Made by a program: the position numbers and the translations under genes. A model generated the notes under the pieces. It was given only the letters and a program-made list of their open reading frames with translations, was not told the origin of the DNA and made no database searches. A DNA stretch of 64,000 nt from Methanolobus sp. ZRKC5 (GTDB taxonomy: Archaea; Halobacteriota; Methanosarcinia; Methanosarcinales; Methanosarcinaceae): assembly GCF_038446525.1 (NCBI RefSeq), contig NZ_CP151792.1, forward strand, positions 1,178,001 through 1,242,000. Direction: 5' to 3'. Shown in pieces: positions 9,926 to 19,590 of the stretch; position 1 is the first letter of the stretch, and each line of letters opens with the position of its first letter.

Positions 9926-9945
9926 ACTGTAGTGCTTATTCCACA

Positions 9946-9960
9946 TCTATTTATGGAAAG
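9946..9960 (-). promoter_or_regulatory. Promoter (BRE/TATA) of tRNA-Thr
   Basis: On the minus strand CTTTCCATAAATAGA ends about 20 nt before the tRNA 5' end: a TATA-like ATAAATA preceded by a purine/pyrimidine element. The spacing is right for transcription starting at or just before the tRNA. Confidence 0.6.
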
Positions 9961-10023
9961 CATTCCCTTACATATCATAATAGCAGATAAATTTTATGGT
10001 AGCACACTGTTAGGAGATGTCCT

Positions 10024-10578
10024 ATGTGGCGTGAAATATCGAGAATTGGAAAAAAACTTGTGGAAAATGGACTGGTAGAATCTCACTTTGGTAACATCAG
10101 TGTGAGAGTTGGCAACCGTATGCTGATCACACGAAGCGGTTGCGCTCTGGATGAAATCACACCGGACGGTGTTGTAGAGGTGAGTCTTGATGAATCGTGT
10201 GCTCTTGACATGATCGCATCATCAGAGGCTATCGTCCACCGGGCAATATACAAGAACACTCCGGCACTTGCCATAGTTCATGCGCACTGTCCCTTTGCGG
10301 TAACTCTCTCACTGCTTGCCGAAGGCGATAGTATCGCCCCTGCAGACAGTGAAGGGCAGTATTTCCTTGGTGAAGTGCCTATTGTCAAAGGTGGGATCGG
10401 ATCCGATGAACTTGCGCAGAATCTTGCTACGTCCCTTGCATCACATAAAGCATCGATCATCTACAGTCATGGTACTTTTGCAACCGGAAAGGTGCTCGAT
10501 GAAGCCTACGTGTTAACCACTCAAGTGGAACATTCCTGTAAGATTAAATACTGGTACGACCTTGCAAAGAAAAACTAA
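10024..10578 (+). CDS. Class II aldolase/adducin family, L-fuculose-1-phosphate aldolase type
   Basis: The 184-aa enzyme has the AraD/FucA fold: N-terminal SHFGNISVRVG and SGCALDEITP (phosphate binding), then the zinc histidines in IVHAHCPFAV (about residues 82-92) and SHGTFATGK (about 152). Homologues in methanogens (the MJ1418 type) cleave fuculose-1-phosphate and probably other dihydroxyacetone-phosphate aldols; the physiological substrate is not settled. Length matches. The next gene encodes an unrelated lipid enzyme, 58 bp downstream. Confidence 0.85.
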   Translation: MWREISRIGKKLVENGLVESHFGNISVRVGNRMLITRSGCALDEITPDGVVEVSLDESCALDMIASSEAIVHRAIYKNTPALAIVHAHCPFAVTLSLLAEGDSIAPADSEGQYFLGEVPIVKGGIGSDELAQNLATSLASHKASIIYSHGTFATGKVLDEAYVLTTQVEHSCKIKYWYDLAKKN

Positions 10579-10636
10579 TCTAATCAAATCCCCGGAAAAC
10601 GTTAAATCATAAAAATGCTCATTGGATACAATACCC

Positions 10637-11248
10637 ATGACATTCAATGCTCTAAGACCCGTAGCATCAAAAATACTTGAGCCGCTGGCGAAGATAACTG
10701 CAGATGCAGGCATATCTCCAAATGCGATATCACTGTTCTCACTTTTGTTTGCAGCACTAGCGGGCTTTTTTTACTACTACTCAGCTTTTGACCCTTTTAT
10801 TGTATTGATAGCCGGGCTGCTGGTCGCGCTTAACTCTCTGCTTGATGCAATGGATGGACTTATGGCACGCTATCTCAACGTAGCCAGTGCCAAAGGTGAC
10901 TTTCTCGACCACGTTATAGACCGTTATTCCGATGTATTCATTATTTGTGGCATCTTCTTTGGCGGTTACGTGGACTGGCAGATAGGCACCATAGCCATAG
11001 TGGGCGTACTACTCACAAGTTATCTTGGTACGCAGGCACAGGCACTTCGTCTTGGAAGATATTACGGTGGCATTATCGGAAGGGCTGACAGACTGGTGCT
11101 CATAATGCTCTCTTCAGTTGTCTATTTTGTGTACCCATCTACAATATACGGATTCTCATCGCTTGGCTGGATGATCATCATCATCGGTGCAGGAAGCCAC
11201 ATAACAGCTTTCCAGCGCATAGTGCACATATGGAAACAGCTTGAATAA
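10637..11248 (+). CDS. Archaetidylinositol phosphate synthase (CDP-alcohol phosphatidyltransferase)
   Basis: The CDP-alcohol phosphotransferase signature is complete: DAMDGLMAR, then G, D and D in GDFLDHVID (about residues 67-91). Five or six membrane helices surround it. The protein is most like archaeal synthases that join CDP-archaeol and inositol-1-phosphate to make archaetidylinositol phosphate, an ether-lipid precursor. Specificity is inferred from resemblance. I chose ATG 10637 (MTFNALRP) over the TTG at 10622 because homologues begin similarly and TTG lacks a ribosome site. Confidence 0.82.
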   Translation: MTFNALRPVASKILEPLAKITADAGISPNAISLFSLLFAALAGFFYYYSAFDPFIVLIAGLLVALNSLLDAMDGLMARYLNVASAKGDFLDHVIDRYSDVFIICGIFFGGYVDWQIGTIAIVGVLLTSYLGTQAQALRLGRYYGGIIGRADRLVLIMLSSVVYFVYPSTIYGFSSLGWMIIIIGAGSHITAFQRIVHIWKQLE

Positions 11249-11309
11249 TGCCGGCAAACACTCACTTGTCGGGGGACTGATTTAATTATACAAGGGTCAA
11301 TTAAGGTTC

Positions 11310-11753
11310 ATGTCATCTCATATGAACAAGGATTATGAGTATCTGGAACACACAGCTGATGCCAGGTTCCGAGCTTACGGAAAAAGCCTTGAGAAAGCAT
11401 TCGAGAACGCTGCTCTTGCCATGCTCAATGTCATGGTGGATACAAGTTCGATTAGCAACAATTCTTCGGTGGACGTTGAACTAAGCTCACCTGACCTCGA
11501 CAGTCTTCTTTTTGACTGGCTTTCTGAGATACTCTTTGTTTTTGAGGTTGACGAAATGGTCTTTGGTCGCGTCAAAGTCAATGAGTTGAATGTCAGTGAT
11601 GGAGAATGCTCCATGTCTGCAACGCTGTATGGAGAAGCAATGGACCTTTCTGTTCATGTATTTGACACCGAGGTAAAAGCAGCCACATACAACGAGATGA
11701 AAATAGAAAAGACAGACGAAGGCTGGATGATACAGGCAACAGTGGATACCTGA
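11310..11753 (+). CDS. Archease, RtcB activator
   Basis: The 147-aa protein has the archease signature YEYLEHTADARFRAYG near the N-terminus and a C-terminal strand pair ending in the acidic calcium/metal site (EMKIEKTDEGWMIQATVD). Archease helps RtcB form its GMP-histidine intermediate and turn over. rtcB lies 115 bp downstream on the same strand, supporting the role. Two ATGs (11310, 11322) are possible; AAGG sits just before the first. Confidence 0.93.
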   Translation: MSSHMNKDYEYLEHTADARFRAYGKSLEKAFENAALAMLNVMVDTSSISNNSSVDVELSSPDLDSLLFDWLSEILFVFEVDEMVFGRVKVNELNVSDGECSMSATLYGEAMDLSVHVFDTEVKAATYNEMKIEKTDEGWMIQATVDT

Positions 11754-11867
11754 ATATTTCTGTATTTGTTAATTCCACCAGTTTCTTATTATCAATGTAT
11801 TCATAAGATTAGAGTATATAGCATTTATACATATTTTACAGGATGAAATTTGGCAAGAGGAATAATG

Positions 11868-13334
11868 ATGTCAGAGGAAAATAATAATTCAGTCTATGAT
11901 ATTCTTACAAAGATCAATGACAACACATGGGAGGTGCCTGGTAACTTCAAACCCGGCATGAATGTTCCTGGAAGGATATTTGTGTCAAAGACACTGCTTG
12001 ATCTTCTGGATAAGGAGACTCTTGAGCAGGTTGCAAATGTAGCTTCGCTTCCAGGCATTCAAAAATATTCAATGGCAATGCCTGATGCTCATCTTGGTTA
12101 TGGTTTTTCCATTGGTGGTGTTGCCGCCTTTGACAAGGACGAGGGCATAATTAGCCCAGGTGGCGTTGGTTTTGATATCAACTGCGGGGTACGTCTTATA
12201 CGCTCCAATCTTTCAGAGGGCGACATCAGGCCTAAACTTCCGGAACTGCTGGATGCTCTGTTTGAGGCAATACCCTCAGGTGTTGGCTCAAAAAGCCGTC
12301 GAAAGGTTAATGATAGTGAACTCAATGATATTTTTGTACATGGTGTCCGTTGGGCTGTAGAGAACGGGTATGGAGTAGAAGGAGATATCAGTCATTGTGA
12401 GAGCAACGGTATGATGCCAGGGGCAGACCCTTCAAAAGTCAGTATAAAAGCCCGTAAAAGAGGCAGGCCACAGATCGGTACGCTTGGAAGCGGCAACCAT
12501 TTCCTTGAGGTCCAGTATGTGGATAAGATCTACGATGAGGAAGCAGCAGAGGCATTCGGTCTGAAGGAGGGGCAGATTACCTTTATGATACACTGTGGAT
12601 CCCGTGGCGCAGGCCATCAGATATGCACAGACCACCTGCAGGTGCTTACCCAGGCATCAAAAAAGTATAATATAACACTTCCTGATAAACAGCTTGCGTG
12701 TGCTCCTGCAGGATCTGATGAAGCACAGGATTATTTCAAAGCAATGACCTGTGCAGCAAATTATGCATGGGTCAATCGCCAGGTGATAATGCACTGGACA
12801 CGTGAGGTATTTGACAGTTTCTTTAAAGATGAATTTGGCGACCTTGGTCTTGACCTTGTTTATGATGTTGCACATAATGTTGCAAAACTCGAGAAGCACA
12901 GTGTAGATGGCAAGGAAAAAGAGCTATATGTTCACAGGAAAGGTGCCACACGTGCATTTCCAGCAGGTCACCCAGAAGTTCCGGAAGATTATCGCAGCAT
13001 AGGGCAGCCGGTCATAATTCCTGGAAGCATGGGCACTGCATCCTATGTTCTCAAAGGTGGTCCCGCTGCAATGGAACTCACATTTGGTAGTGCCTGTCAT
13101 GGTGCCGGAAGAGTCATGAGTCGTAAGAGTGCAAAACAAGAGCTTCGTGGCGAAGAGATTCAGAAAGAGTTGATGTCACAGGGAATAATTGTCAAGGCCA
13201 ATCAGCCTTCACTCATAGCCGAAGAAGCACCAGCAGTGTACAAATCCAGTAGTGATGTTGTTGATGTCGTGCACAAGCTTGGGATTGCCACAAAGGTTGC
13301 ACGTGTTCTCCCCATGGGAGTCGTTAAAGGTTAA
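11868..13334 (+). CDS. rtcB: tRNA-splicing ligase RtcB
   Basis: RtcB joins 2',3'-cyclic phosphate and 5'-OH RNA ends in tRNA splicing and repair. All metal and GTP motifs are present: MPDAHLGYGFSIGG, GGVGFDINCGVRL, GSGNHFLEV, HCGSRGAGHQ, HRKGATRAFPAGHP, and SACHGAGRVMSR with the guanylated histidine. At about 488 aa there is no intein, unlike some archaeal RtcB proteins. GAGG at 11857-11860 has good spacing to ATG 11868; ATG 11865 and TTG 11850 are alternatives. With archease upstream it forms a ligation module. Confidence 0.95.
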   Translation: MSEENNNSVYDILTKINDNTWEVPGNFKPGMNVPGRIFVSKTLLDLLDKETLEQVANVASLPGIQKYSMAMPDAHLGYGFSIGGVAAFDKDEGIISPGGVGFDINCGVRLIRSNLSEGDIRPKLPELLDALFEAIPSGVGSKSRRKVNDSELNDIFVHGVRWAVENGYGVEGDISHCESNGMMPGADPSKVSIKARKRGRPQIGTLGSGNHFLEVQYVDKIYDEEAAEAFGLKEGQITFMIHCGSRGAGHQICTDHLQVLTQASKKYNITLPDKQLACAPAGSDEAQDYFKAMTCAANYAWVNRQVIMHWTREVFDSFFKDEFGDLGLDLVYDVAHNVAKLEKHSVDGKEKELYVHRKGATRAFPAGHPEVPEDYRSIGQPVIIPGSMGTASYVLKGGPAAMELTFGSACHGAGRVMSRKSAKQELRGEEIQKELMSQGIIVKANQPSLIAEEAPAVYKSSSDVVDVVHKLGIATKVARVLPMGVVKG

Positions 13335-13423
13335 CGTCTGTTAATCTCTTTTTATTTTTTGTTCTATGGTTCCGATGTAAAAAAGATATAACTAACAGGA
13401 AATAATTATTTTGAAAAATAGTT

Positions 13424-13540
13424 TGGCCCTATTATTGAGCAACGAGGAAACGGGGCCATGTTTGAGGGGATGAATGGTTTTGCTTGGTTATAGTTACTAT
13501 ACATTAGAATACAGTTACAAGCAGTTGTTCCCGTTTCCTC
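13424..13540. ncRNA. Possible structured RNA with two competing hairpins
   Basis: In a 346-bp gene-free stretch, GAGGAAACGGG (13444-13454) has a perfect reverse complement CCCGTTTCCTC at 13530-13540. In addition, TGGCCC at 13424-13429 can pair with GGGCCA at 13453-13458, which overlaps the first arm, so the two stems exclude each other. No gene fits between the arms. This could be a small RNA, a riboregulator of the PUA gene at 13681, or a chance or relic repeat. The strand is unknown. Confidence 0.35.
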
Positions 13541-13680
13541 AACTTATAATTAGCTATTATTATATATAAATCTGTTCGATATTCTTTATATATCATTTAT
13601 AGCGAACTCTATTAAATAAAGGATACATTACTTTCAATTAACCGCTATCATTTTAAAACTTATACTTTATCATAGCACCT

Positions 13681-14154
13681 ATGAGCAATGCTGATAAGAA
13701 TCTTAAAAAAGTACGAATAATGGCTGACATTCAGTTTGGAAAAGGGTGTGGAGAAGTCCTTTTCCCTGATGATGTCACATTCCAGCTTTCCAGAACAAAG
13801 CGTGTCAGGCAGATTCATCATAATGGAAAGCATGTGGCAACTGTCCGTGCAAAGGATGGTATGCTTACACTCAGCATTGACGGTGCGGCTGCATTGCATG
13901 GTATGCTCAAAAAACCGACCTCAAGAGTGGTCATCTGTGAAGATGCAGCACCTTTTGTATCAAAAGGCAAGACTGCTTTTGCAAAACATGTATTGGATGT
14001 TGATCCTGAACTCAGGGCAGGCGATGAAGTGATAATTGTTGACGAATCAGACACAATTATGGCAACTGGTCAATTATTATTGTCCCCACATGAAGCTATT
14101 TGCATGGAGAGAGGTCCTGCGGTTGATGTAAGGCGCGGGATAGCACAATCTTAG
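13681..14154 (+). CDS. PUA-domain RNA-binding protein
   Basis: The 157-aa protein ends in a PUA domain (about residues 75-150: SRVVICEDAAPFVSKGKTAF, then LRAGDEVIIVDE and the final AVDVRRGI). The N-terminal half resembles the domain that precedes PUA in archaeosine tRNA-guanine transglycosylase and related archaeal proteins. It has no catalytic domain of its own, so it is likely an RNA-binding partner or a split subunit. TATA-like sequence ACTTTATCATA lies about 15-25 nt before the ATG. Confidence 0.8.
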   Translation: MSNADKNLKKVRIMADIQFGKGCGEVLFPDDVTFQLSRTKRVRQIHHNGKHVATVRAKDGMLTLSIDGAAALHGMLKKPTSRVVICEDAAPFVSKGKTAFAKHVLDVDPELRAGDEVIIVDESDTIMATGQLLLSPHEAICMERGPAVDVRRGIAQS

Positions 14155-14297
14155 AATAACTATTTATAAATCTATATCTATTAAATACGTGGAAATAAAG
14201 TCATAATAATAGCTTTGATAGAGTAAATCCCCAGCCGGAGAGTGAAATCATAGAAGAGGAGATTTTTAAGACCTTTGTAGTTCCAGACAATACCAGG

Positions 14298-15128
14298 ATG
14301 GAAGAGCATACAATAGTCGTAGATGGGGATGTCATTGCTGGCAATCACTCTGAGATCAAATATGGCATCATTGCAAATTCAATAATACTAGGAGAGAGAG
14401 TTTCACTTTCCGGGGATCTGACCTCTGCCGGTGATGCAAGAATCGATATCTGGTCACAGATAGGTGGGAATGTCAAAACAGACAAGAATGCCTATATCGG
14501 TGAATTTGTCACCATTGAGGGCAAATTAGTGGTAAAAAGTGATCTAGATATTGGCAATGATGTGAAGATCAATGGTGGTTTTGAGGCAAAAGGATGGATC
14601 GTTGTAAGGAATCCTGTTCCGGTCATGGTTTATCTTTTTCTTTACATTAGTGAGCTCCTAAGGCTTGGAAAGGATGAAGAAGTCGAAAAAGCATTAGGAG
14701 AACTATTTGAAGATGATATCGAGTCCATAGGGCTTAACTCCATGATAATCCCTAACGGGTCCAAAATATCCATGGATTCCATGAAAGTACCATCAAATGC
14801 TACCATAGGAAGCAACTGCAGACTAGTTGGCAACATTCGTGCCACTTCCCTTGAAATGGCCAATGATACCACACTTTATGGAAGCATTCGCACCATCCAG
14901 GATGTAAAACTTGGAACAGACAATATAATCCATGGTAACATTATCTCAAGAGGTAATGTGTACGTTGCTGCCGGCACCCATATTCTGGGCGAGATTAATT
15001 CTCAGTCTGTGACAATCCATGAAACTGCTCGTGTGGATGGTGTAATGCGTGCACCAGGGGGCCTTATCTTTGAGCGTGAAGATGAAGGTGCTTTGAGCGA
15101 TAATGAGCTGATGGAACTGGATATTTAA
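14298..15128 (+). CDS. Left-handed beta-helix / polymer-forming (bactofilin-related) protein
   Basis: The product consists of short hexapeptide-like turns (VVDGDVIAGNHSEI, GNVKTDKNAYIGEF, ISRGNVYVAAGTHILGEI) of a parallel beta-helix, interrupted near residues 105-150 by a helical acidic insertion. This is the DUF583/bactofilin-like group in archaea; assembly into filaments is possible but not shown. The frame is open upstream to 14199 and encodes a family-like stretch (EIFKTFVVPDNTR), and GAAGAGGAG lies at 14253-14261, so translation may start before ATG 14298 at a non-canonical codon. Function unknown. Confidence 0.75.
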   Translation: MEEHTIVVDGDVIAGNHSEIKYGIIANSIILGERVSLSGDLTSAGDARIDIWSQIGGNVKTDKNAYIGEFVTIEGKLVVKSDLDIGNDVKINGGFEAKGWIVVRNPVPVMVYLFLYISELLRLGKDEEVEKALGELFEDDIESIGLNSMIIPNGSKISMDSMKVPSNATIGSNCRLVGNIRATSLEMANDTTLYGSIRTIQDVKLGTDNIIHGNIISRGNVYVAAGTHILGEINSQSVTIHETARVDGVMRAPGGLIFEREDEGALSDNELMELDI

Positions 15129-15234
15129 TTATATGCATGTATTTATATATAATAACACACAATCATCCATTGATGAAACTGGATATTCAATGATATATGC
15201 AGTATTATACACATAAATTAATGAGGGGATGGTT

Positions 15235-15576
15235 ATGAATTCGATTTCAATGTTCAATTTCATAGATCTTGCAGTCCGTCTGTGCATAGTTATTTTATCG
15301 TTGCTGACATCGTACTTACTTTTGAAAATAGATGCTGATGTTATACGCTCACGCATATACGTTTCTTTTAAAAATCTGAAAAAATACTTTATATTCCTGA
15401 CGTTTGGTTTTGTGCTTTATCTTTTTGAAGCATTGATTACTATTAATTCCATTGTGGGAAGCACACAGCACGACCCAGTAAAAGGTGCCATTCTTACAAT
15501 TTTCCAGCTTTCGATTCTTATATTCCTTTATCACCTCTATATAGCGATAAAGGTTCCAGACAGATGCATTCTTTAA
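15235..15576 (+). CDS. Small membrane protein, unknown function
   Basis: GAGGGG at 15223-15228 lies 6 nt before ATG 15235, which is preferred to the ATG at 15229. The 113-aa product has three hydrophobic segments (about residues 8-28, 47-68 and 83-103) with basic loops. It resembles a small integral membrane protein, and I recognise no family. It lies between the beta-helix gene and argD. Confidence 0.6.
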   Translation: MNSISMFNFIDLAVRLCIVILSLLTSYLLLKIDADVIRSRIYVSFKNLKKYFIFLTFGFVLYLFEALITINSIVGSTQHDPVKGAILTIFQLSILIFLYHLYIAIKVPDRCIL

Positions 15577-15689
15577 AGTGGTCGTTAACCTCACCGGTGG
15601 TCTGACATCACTTCTATTTTTCTTTTTTTCATTTGTATCGATAGTCAGATTTAAAAGAAGTTCTAATATTATAGTGGACAGGTGTTAAC

Positions 15690-16865
15690 TTGGAACAGGA
15701 CTATAATTCCTCATCATTAGATTCACAATCTATATTCGACAAAGATTCAAAATATGTAATGCAAACCTACGGCCGCCAGCCAATAGTACTTTCGACCGGG
15801 AAGGGTTCTATTGTTCATGACATTGAGGGAAGGGAATACATTGATTGCGTTGCCGGCATTGCAGTGACCAATGTAGGGCACTGTCACCCTCATCTTGTAG
15901 AGGCAATAAAGAATCAGGCTGAAAAGCTGATGCATGTCTCCAATATATACTACACCGAGCCTCAGGCAAAGCTTGCTGAGCAACTGGTTAATATAACCGG
16001 AATGGACCGTGTATTCTTCTGTAACTCCGGTACAGAGGCAGTGGAATCTGCAATGAAACTTGCAAGGGTCAACACTAAAAAAACAGATTTTATAGCTGTG
16101 GAACACTCATTCCATGGGCGCACAATGGGTGCATTGAGCCTGACATACAAAGATATGTATCGTGCTCCTTTCAAGCCCCTGGTTCAGGAAGAGATGTTTG
16201 TCCCCTTCAATGATGCACAGGCAATATCAGATGCCATTACTCCAAACACAGCCGCAGTGATGGTTGAACCAATACAGGGAGAAGGTGGAATTAACGTATC
16301 ATCTAAAGGCTACCTGAAGGAAGTTCGCAAGATATGTGATGAGAATGAAACCCTTCTTATCTTCGATGAGGTACAGACAGGTTTTGGAAGGACAGGAGAA
16401 TGGTTCTGCAAAGATCATTTCGGTGTTGAACCTGATATCATGACAATGGCCAAAGCAATTGGCGGAGGTTTTCCTATGGGTGCTATTGCTGCACGTGAGG
16501 GAGTTTCCTTTGGCCGTGGTGAGCATGCCGCAACATTCGGAGGCAGTCCATTGGCCTGCGCAGCTGCACTTGCATCTATTGAAATTATCCGGGAAGAGAA
16601 TCTCATCCAGCGTTCAAAAGAAATGGGCGAATACTTCCGTAATGAACTAGCGGGCCTATCTACAGAAGGTCTTGTTGAAGTTCGTGGAAAAGGACTTATG
16701 CTGGGTGTTCAGTTCGATCGTAAATGCGCAGATATTGTTGAGCATGGTCGTAGGAATGGCGTACTACTTAACTGCACATCTGAAACAGTATTGCGTATAG
16801 CACCTCCTCTGGTCATTACAAAAGAGCAGATAGACCGGGTGGTGAGCGTACTTGAGCAGGCCTGA
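15690..16865 (+). CDS. argD: Acetylornithine aminotransferase
   Basis: This class III PLP aminotransferase converts N-acetylglutamate semialdehyde to N-acetylornithine in arginine synthesis; many archaeal ArgD proteins also serve lysine-type or succinylated substrates. Motifs: [41 protein letters not shown] and the PLP lysine in [14 protein letters not shown]. Length (391 aa) fits. The start is TTG at 15690, preceded by ACAGGTG. It overlaps hisC by 14 nt, so the two aminotransferases are cotranslated. Confidence 0.93.
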   Translation: MEQDYNSSSLDSQSIFDKDSKYVMQTYGRQPIVLSTGKGSIVHDIEGREYIDCVAGIAVTNVGHCHPHLVEAIKNQAEKLMHVSNIYYTEPQAKLAEQLVNITGMDRVFFCNSGTEAVESAMKLARVNTKKTDFIAVEHSFHGRTMGALSLTYKDMYRAPFKPLVQEEMFVPFNDAQAISDAITPNTAAVMVEPIQGEGGINVSSKGYLKEVRKICDENETLLIFDEVQTGFGRTGEWFCKDHFGVEPDIMTMAKAIGGGFPMGAIAAREGVSFGRGEHAATFGGSPLACAAALASIEIIREENLIQRSKEMGEYFRNELAGLSTEGLVEVRGKGLMLGVQFDRKCADIVEHGRRNGVLLNCTSETVLRIAPPLVITKEQIDRVVSVLEQA

Positions 16866-17952
16866 CCTTATCAAAGATGTTGTTGCCTCTATTGCCGAAT
16901 ATATTCCAGGAAAGTCGATTGAAGAAATTGCAAAAAAATACGGATTCAACCCATCTGAAATCATTAAATTAGGCTCAAATGAGAATGTTCTGGGTCCGTC
17001 CCCTCTGGCAATTGAAGCTTTGGTATCCACTGCATCCAAAGTTAACATATACCCTTCCGCTAACGCTTCAGAATTAGTTGATGCGATATCACTCTATACC
17101 AGCCTACCTGTGGAGAACATATGTGCTTCAGGACCTGGTATGGATGGCCTTCTGGACAACCTCATGAGATTACTCATAACACCAGGCGATGAAGTAGTAT
17201 TACCTACCCCTACATTCTCCTATTACGAGATCGCTGCCCGTGCAAATGGTGCGGTTGCTATCCACGTACCCCCCACAAAGGAACTTGCATTTAATGTGGC
17301 AGCTATAAAAGATGCAATTTCAGACAAAACAAAGGTGATATTCCTCTGTTCCCCGAATAACCCAACTGGCAAATTAATGGCTGAGAATGATGTACGTACC
17401 ATTCTTGAGTCAACAAAGGGACTTGTATTTGTGGATGAGGCTTATGTTGAATTCGCTGACTGTAATCTATCTCATCTGGTCTTAGAATACGACAATATCA
17501 TCATTGGCAGGACTTTCTCAAAAGCATTTGGATTAGCAGGTCTTAGAATAGGATACGGACTCATGCCAGCATGGCTTAAACTTCAGTATATGAAAATAGC
17601 AACACCTTTCAATGTAAGTTATCCTGCAGTCATGGCTGGAGTGGCAGCTCTTTGTGACAAGAAGTATCTAAAAAAGAGTATCATGTGCTCAAAGGAAGGG
17701 CGCAAATTCCTATTAGAAAACATTCCTTTCAAATCATATGAGTCTCAGGCTAATTTCATGCTGGTGGATGTTGCTCCTATGATTGCAAGAAATGTGGCAG
17801 AATCTCTTTTAAAAAAGGGTATTATTGTCAGAGATTGCAGGTCATTCAAGAATGCCGGTGATTCACTGATTCGCGTAACTGTGGGAACACAGGAGCAAAA
17901 TGAAAAAGTAGTTGCAGCCTTCAAGGAAGCAAAGGCTTGCAGTGATCAATAA
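16852..17952 (+). CDS. hisC: Histidinol-phosphate aminotransferase
   Basis: A class I/II PLP aminotransferase of 366 aa, producing histidinol phosphate from imidazole acetol phosphate and glutamate in histidine synthesis. Family motifs include [12 protein letters not shown] near residue 43, [17 protein letters not shown] and the PLP lysine in [18 protein letters not shown]. It starts with TTG inside the end of argD. Its stop overlaps the 3' end of the convergent mptD gene by 7 nt. Confidence 0.93.
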   Translation: MSRPDLIKDVVASIAEYIPGKSIEEIAKKYGFNPSEIIKLGSNENVLGPSPLAIEALVSTASKVNIYPSANASELVDAISLYTSLPVENICASGPGMDGLLDNLMRLLITPGDEVVLPTPTFSYYEIAARANGAVAIHVPPTKELAFNVAAIKDAISDKTKVIFLCSPNNPTGKLMAENDVRTILESTKGLVFVDEAYVEFADCNLSHLVLEYDNIIIGRTFSKAFGLAGLRIGYGLMPAWLKLQYMKIATPFNVSYPAVMAGVAALCDKKYLKKSIMCSKEGRKFLLENIPFKSYESQANFMLVDVAPMIARNVAESLLKKGIIVRDCRSFKNAGDSLIRVTVGTQEQNEKVVAAFKEAKACSDQ

Positions 17953-18317
17953 ATCTTTTCTATTTTCATAAGTGGGTAGTCAAGTTCTGTGTCAAATGCC
18001 AGACTTACATCCACTTTTGCACTTTTAAAGCTCGCAGTGATCATGACATCCAGCATGCGTCCTTCCAGCTCACAATAGCCATACTCACTGTTTAGTTTGG
18101 ATCGAATCATGTCCCTATTGATAGAAACCTTGATATCTTCAACACATGGCTGGACCGAAATACTTTCCTGTATTGCTTTTTCAAGGCTGCCCACTGTTTT
18201 CAGATTGACAGGTGATCCTGTGAACTGGTGATAAAGGGCACCAAGTTTAATTCCTGCCTCAAAAAATACATTATCCCTGTCAGTTATTGCTTCGTTTTGC
18301 TGCATAATCTCCCTCAT
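17946..18317 (-). CDS. mptD: Dihydroneopterin aldolase MptD
   Basis: The 123-aa protein resembles the archaeal dihydroneopterin aldolase family (formerly DUF372), which makes 6-hydroxymethyl-7,8-dihydropterin for tetrahydromethanopterin. Recognisable parts are [22 protein letters not shown], split here as [14 protein letters not shown] and FTGSPVNL, then [21 protein letters not shown]. Its ATG overlaps the pssA stop (ATGA); a second ATG at 18305 follows GGGAG and may be the true start. It is the last gene of the artA-asd-pssA unit. Assignment rests on family resemblance only. Confidence 0.8.
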   Translation of the reverse strand: MREIMQQNEAITDRDNVFFEAGIKLGALYHQFTGSPVNLKTVGSLEKAIQESISVQPCVEDIKVSINRDMIRSKLNSEYGYCELEGRMLDVMITASFKSAKVDVSLAFDTELDYPLMKIEKIY

Positions 18318-18979
18318 GTAGTTCTTTTGATTATGGGTGATACAACGTAAATTGCCATAAGTCCTGACAGCAACGTTGCCATTATATGTGTGTAGTCAAT
18401 GTTTACATTGTATGAAATGATTGTTGCTGCAAAGATAATCGTGAGTATTACGAGCATCTTTTGGTTTCTTACTTTAAAATATGTGACATTGCTTATCATT
18501 AGAATCCCAAATATCAGCGTTAAAGCAATCACAATATTGTCAGAAAAAAATCGCTCACCCATGAGCAGATATGATGATATAGCAATTCCGCCGGCGGTAA
18601 TGGGTAAACCGTTAAATGAATTATGCCCTGTATCCATTGTATTGAATCTGGCAAGCCTCAGAATTCCGCAAATAAAGTAAAGTAGCAATGCGGGCAGAAC
18701 AATGTATTTGTTATCTGCAAATGCATATGTAATAATAACAGGTGCGACGCCAAAGGATATAACATCGGCAAGTGAGTCCAGATTACTTCCTATTTCACTA
18801 GATGAGAAATTCCTGGCAATATGACCGTCAAGACCATCCGCAACTGCAGCAATTAGTATGAGTAGCGGGGACAGGTATGTAAAACCATCCAGCAAAAGAA
18901 GAATAGCTGCTACTCCACATAATGCATTTAGGAGGGTGACAAAATCGGGTAATTTCAAAGTATGGAGCATCTGGTTCAC
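18314..18979 (-). CDS. pssA: Archaetidylserine synthase (CDP-alcohol phosphatidyltransferase)
   Basis: The signature DGLDGHIAR, then G, D and D in GSNLDSLAD, followed by VISFGVAP, is typical of class II phosphatidylserine synthases. Multiple membrane helices span the 221 aa. In archaea the enzyme joins CDP-archaeol and serine. The gene for the matching decarboxylase lies 5 bp upstream and artA before that, an arrangement known in haloarchaea where PssA and PssD support lipid anchoring of archaeosortase substrates. Confidence 0.92.
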   Translation of the reverse strand: MNQMLHTLKLPDFVTLLNALCGVAAILLLLDGFTYLSPLLILIAAVADGLDGHIARNFSSSEIGSNLDSLADVISFGVAPVIITYAFADNKYIVLPALLLYFICGILRLARFNTMDTGHNSFNGLPITAGGIAISSYLLMGERFFSDNIVIALTLIFGILMISNVTYFKVRNQKMLVILTIIFAATIISYNVNIDYTHIMATLLSGLMAIYVVSPIIKRTT

Positions 18980-18984
18980 TTCCT

Positions 18985-19590
18985 TTATTTGATTCTAGCG
19001 ATTATTGTCTCACCGGCAAACATCCGATCACCTATTTTAGTTACGATTTCAAAGTTTTCAGGGATGGTCACATCGACTCTTGATCCAAAACGAATCATTC
19101 CAAAACGCTGCCCTTGCATTATGTCCTCTCCTTCATTTACGTAGGATACAATTCTTCTGGTGGCAGTACCAGCAATCTGTATAACCTCTACGATCCCATG
19201 TTGGGTCTCTATGAGGACATGGTTCCTCTCATTACGATGTGAATCCTTACAGAAAGCGGGGATATATCCTCCTTTCTTGTGCTCTATTGTGTGGACCTTA
19301 CCTTTGATAGGTGCCCTGTTGACATGCACGTTTTGAAAATTCATAAATATGCATATTTTCCTGCCCCTTATATCCATAACCTTTCCATCAGCAGGGGAGA
19401 GCATATGTTTTTCATGCACATCTATTTCCCTTTCTGGATCTCTGAAAAAAAAGAGGAAAAAGATTGTCACGCATATGGCCAAAAGTGCAATTTTTCCTGC
19501 GTATGGAATGTTGTATAGGTATGCAAGAAAACTGACCACACTTGCAGTGATGGATGTCAATATCCAGGGAAAAGAACCTTTAGCGAGCAT
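18985..19590 (-). CDS. asd: Archaetidylserine decarboxylase proenzyme
   Basis: The 201-aa protein belongs to the short phosphatidylserine decarboxylase family. It has an N-terminal pair of membrane segments, the LSPADGKVMDI motif (about residue 64), HVNRAPIKGKV and, near the C-terminus, RFGSRVDV, where self-cleavage at Gly-Ser creates the pyruvoyl group. It converts archaetidylserine to archaetidylethanolamine. The start codon abuts the artA stop, and pssA follows 5 bp later, so the enzymes are made together. Confidence 0.92.
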   Translation of the reverse strand: MLAKGSFPWILTSITASVVSFLAYLYNIPYAGKIALLAICVTIFFLFFFRDPEREIDVHEKHMLSPADGKVMDIRGRKICIFMNFQNVHVNRAPIKGKVHTIEHKKGGYIPAFCKDSHRNERNHVLIETQHGIVEVIQIAGTATRRIVSYVNEGEDIMQGQRFGMIRFGSRVDVTIPENFEIVTKIGDRMFAGETIIARIK

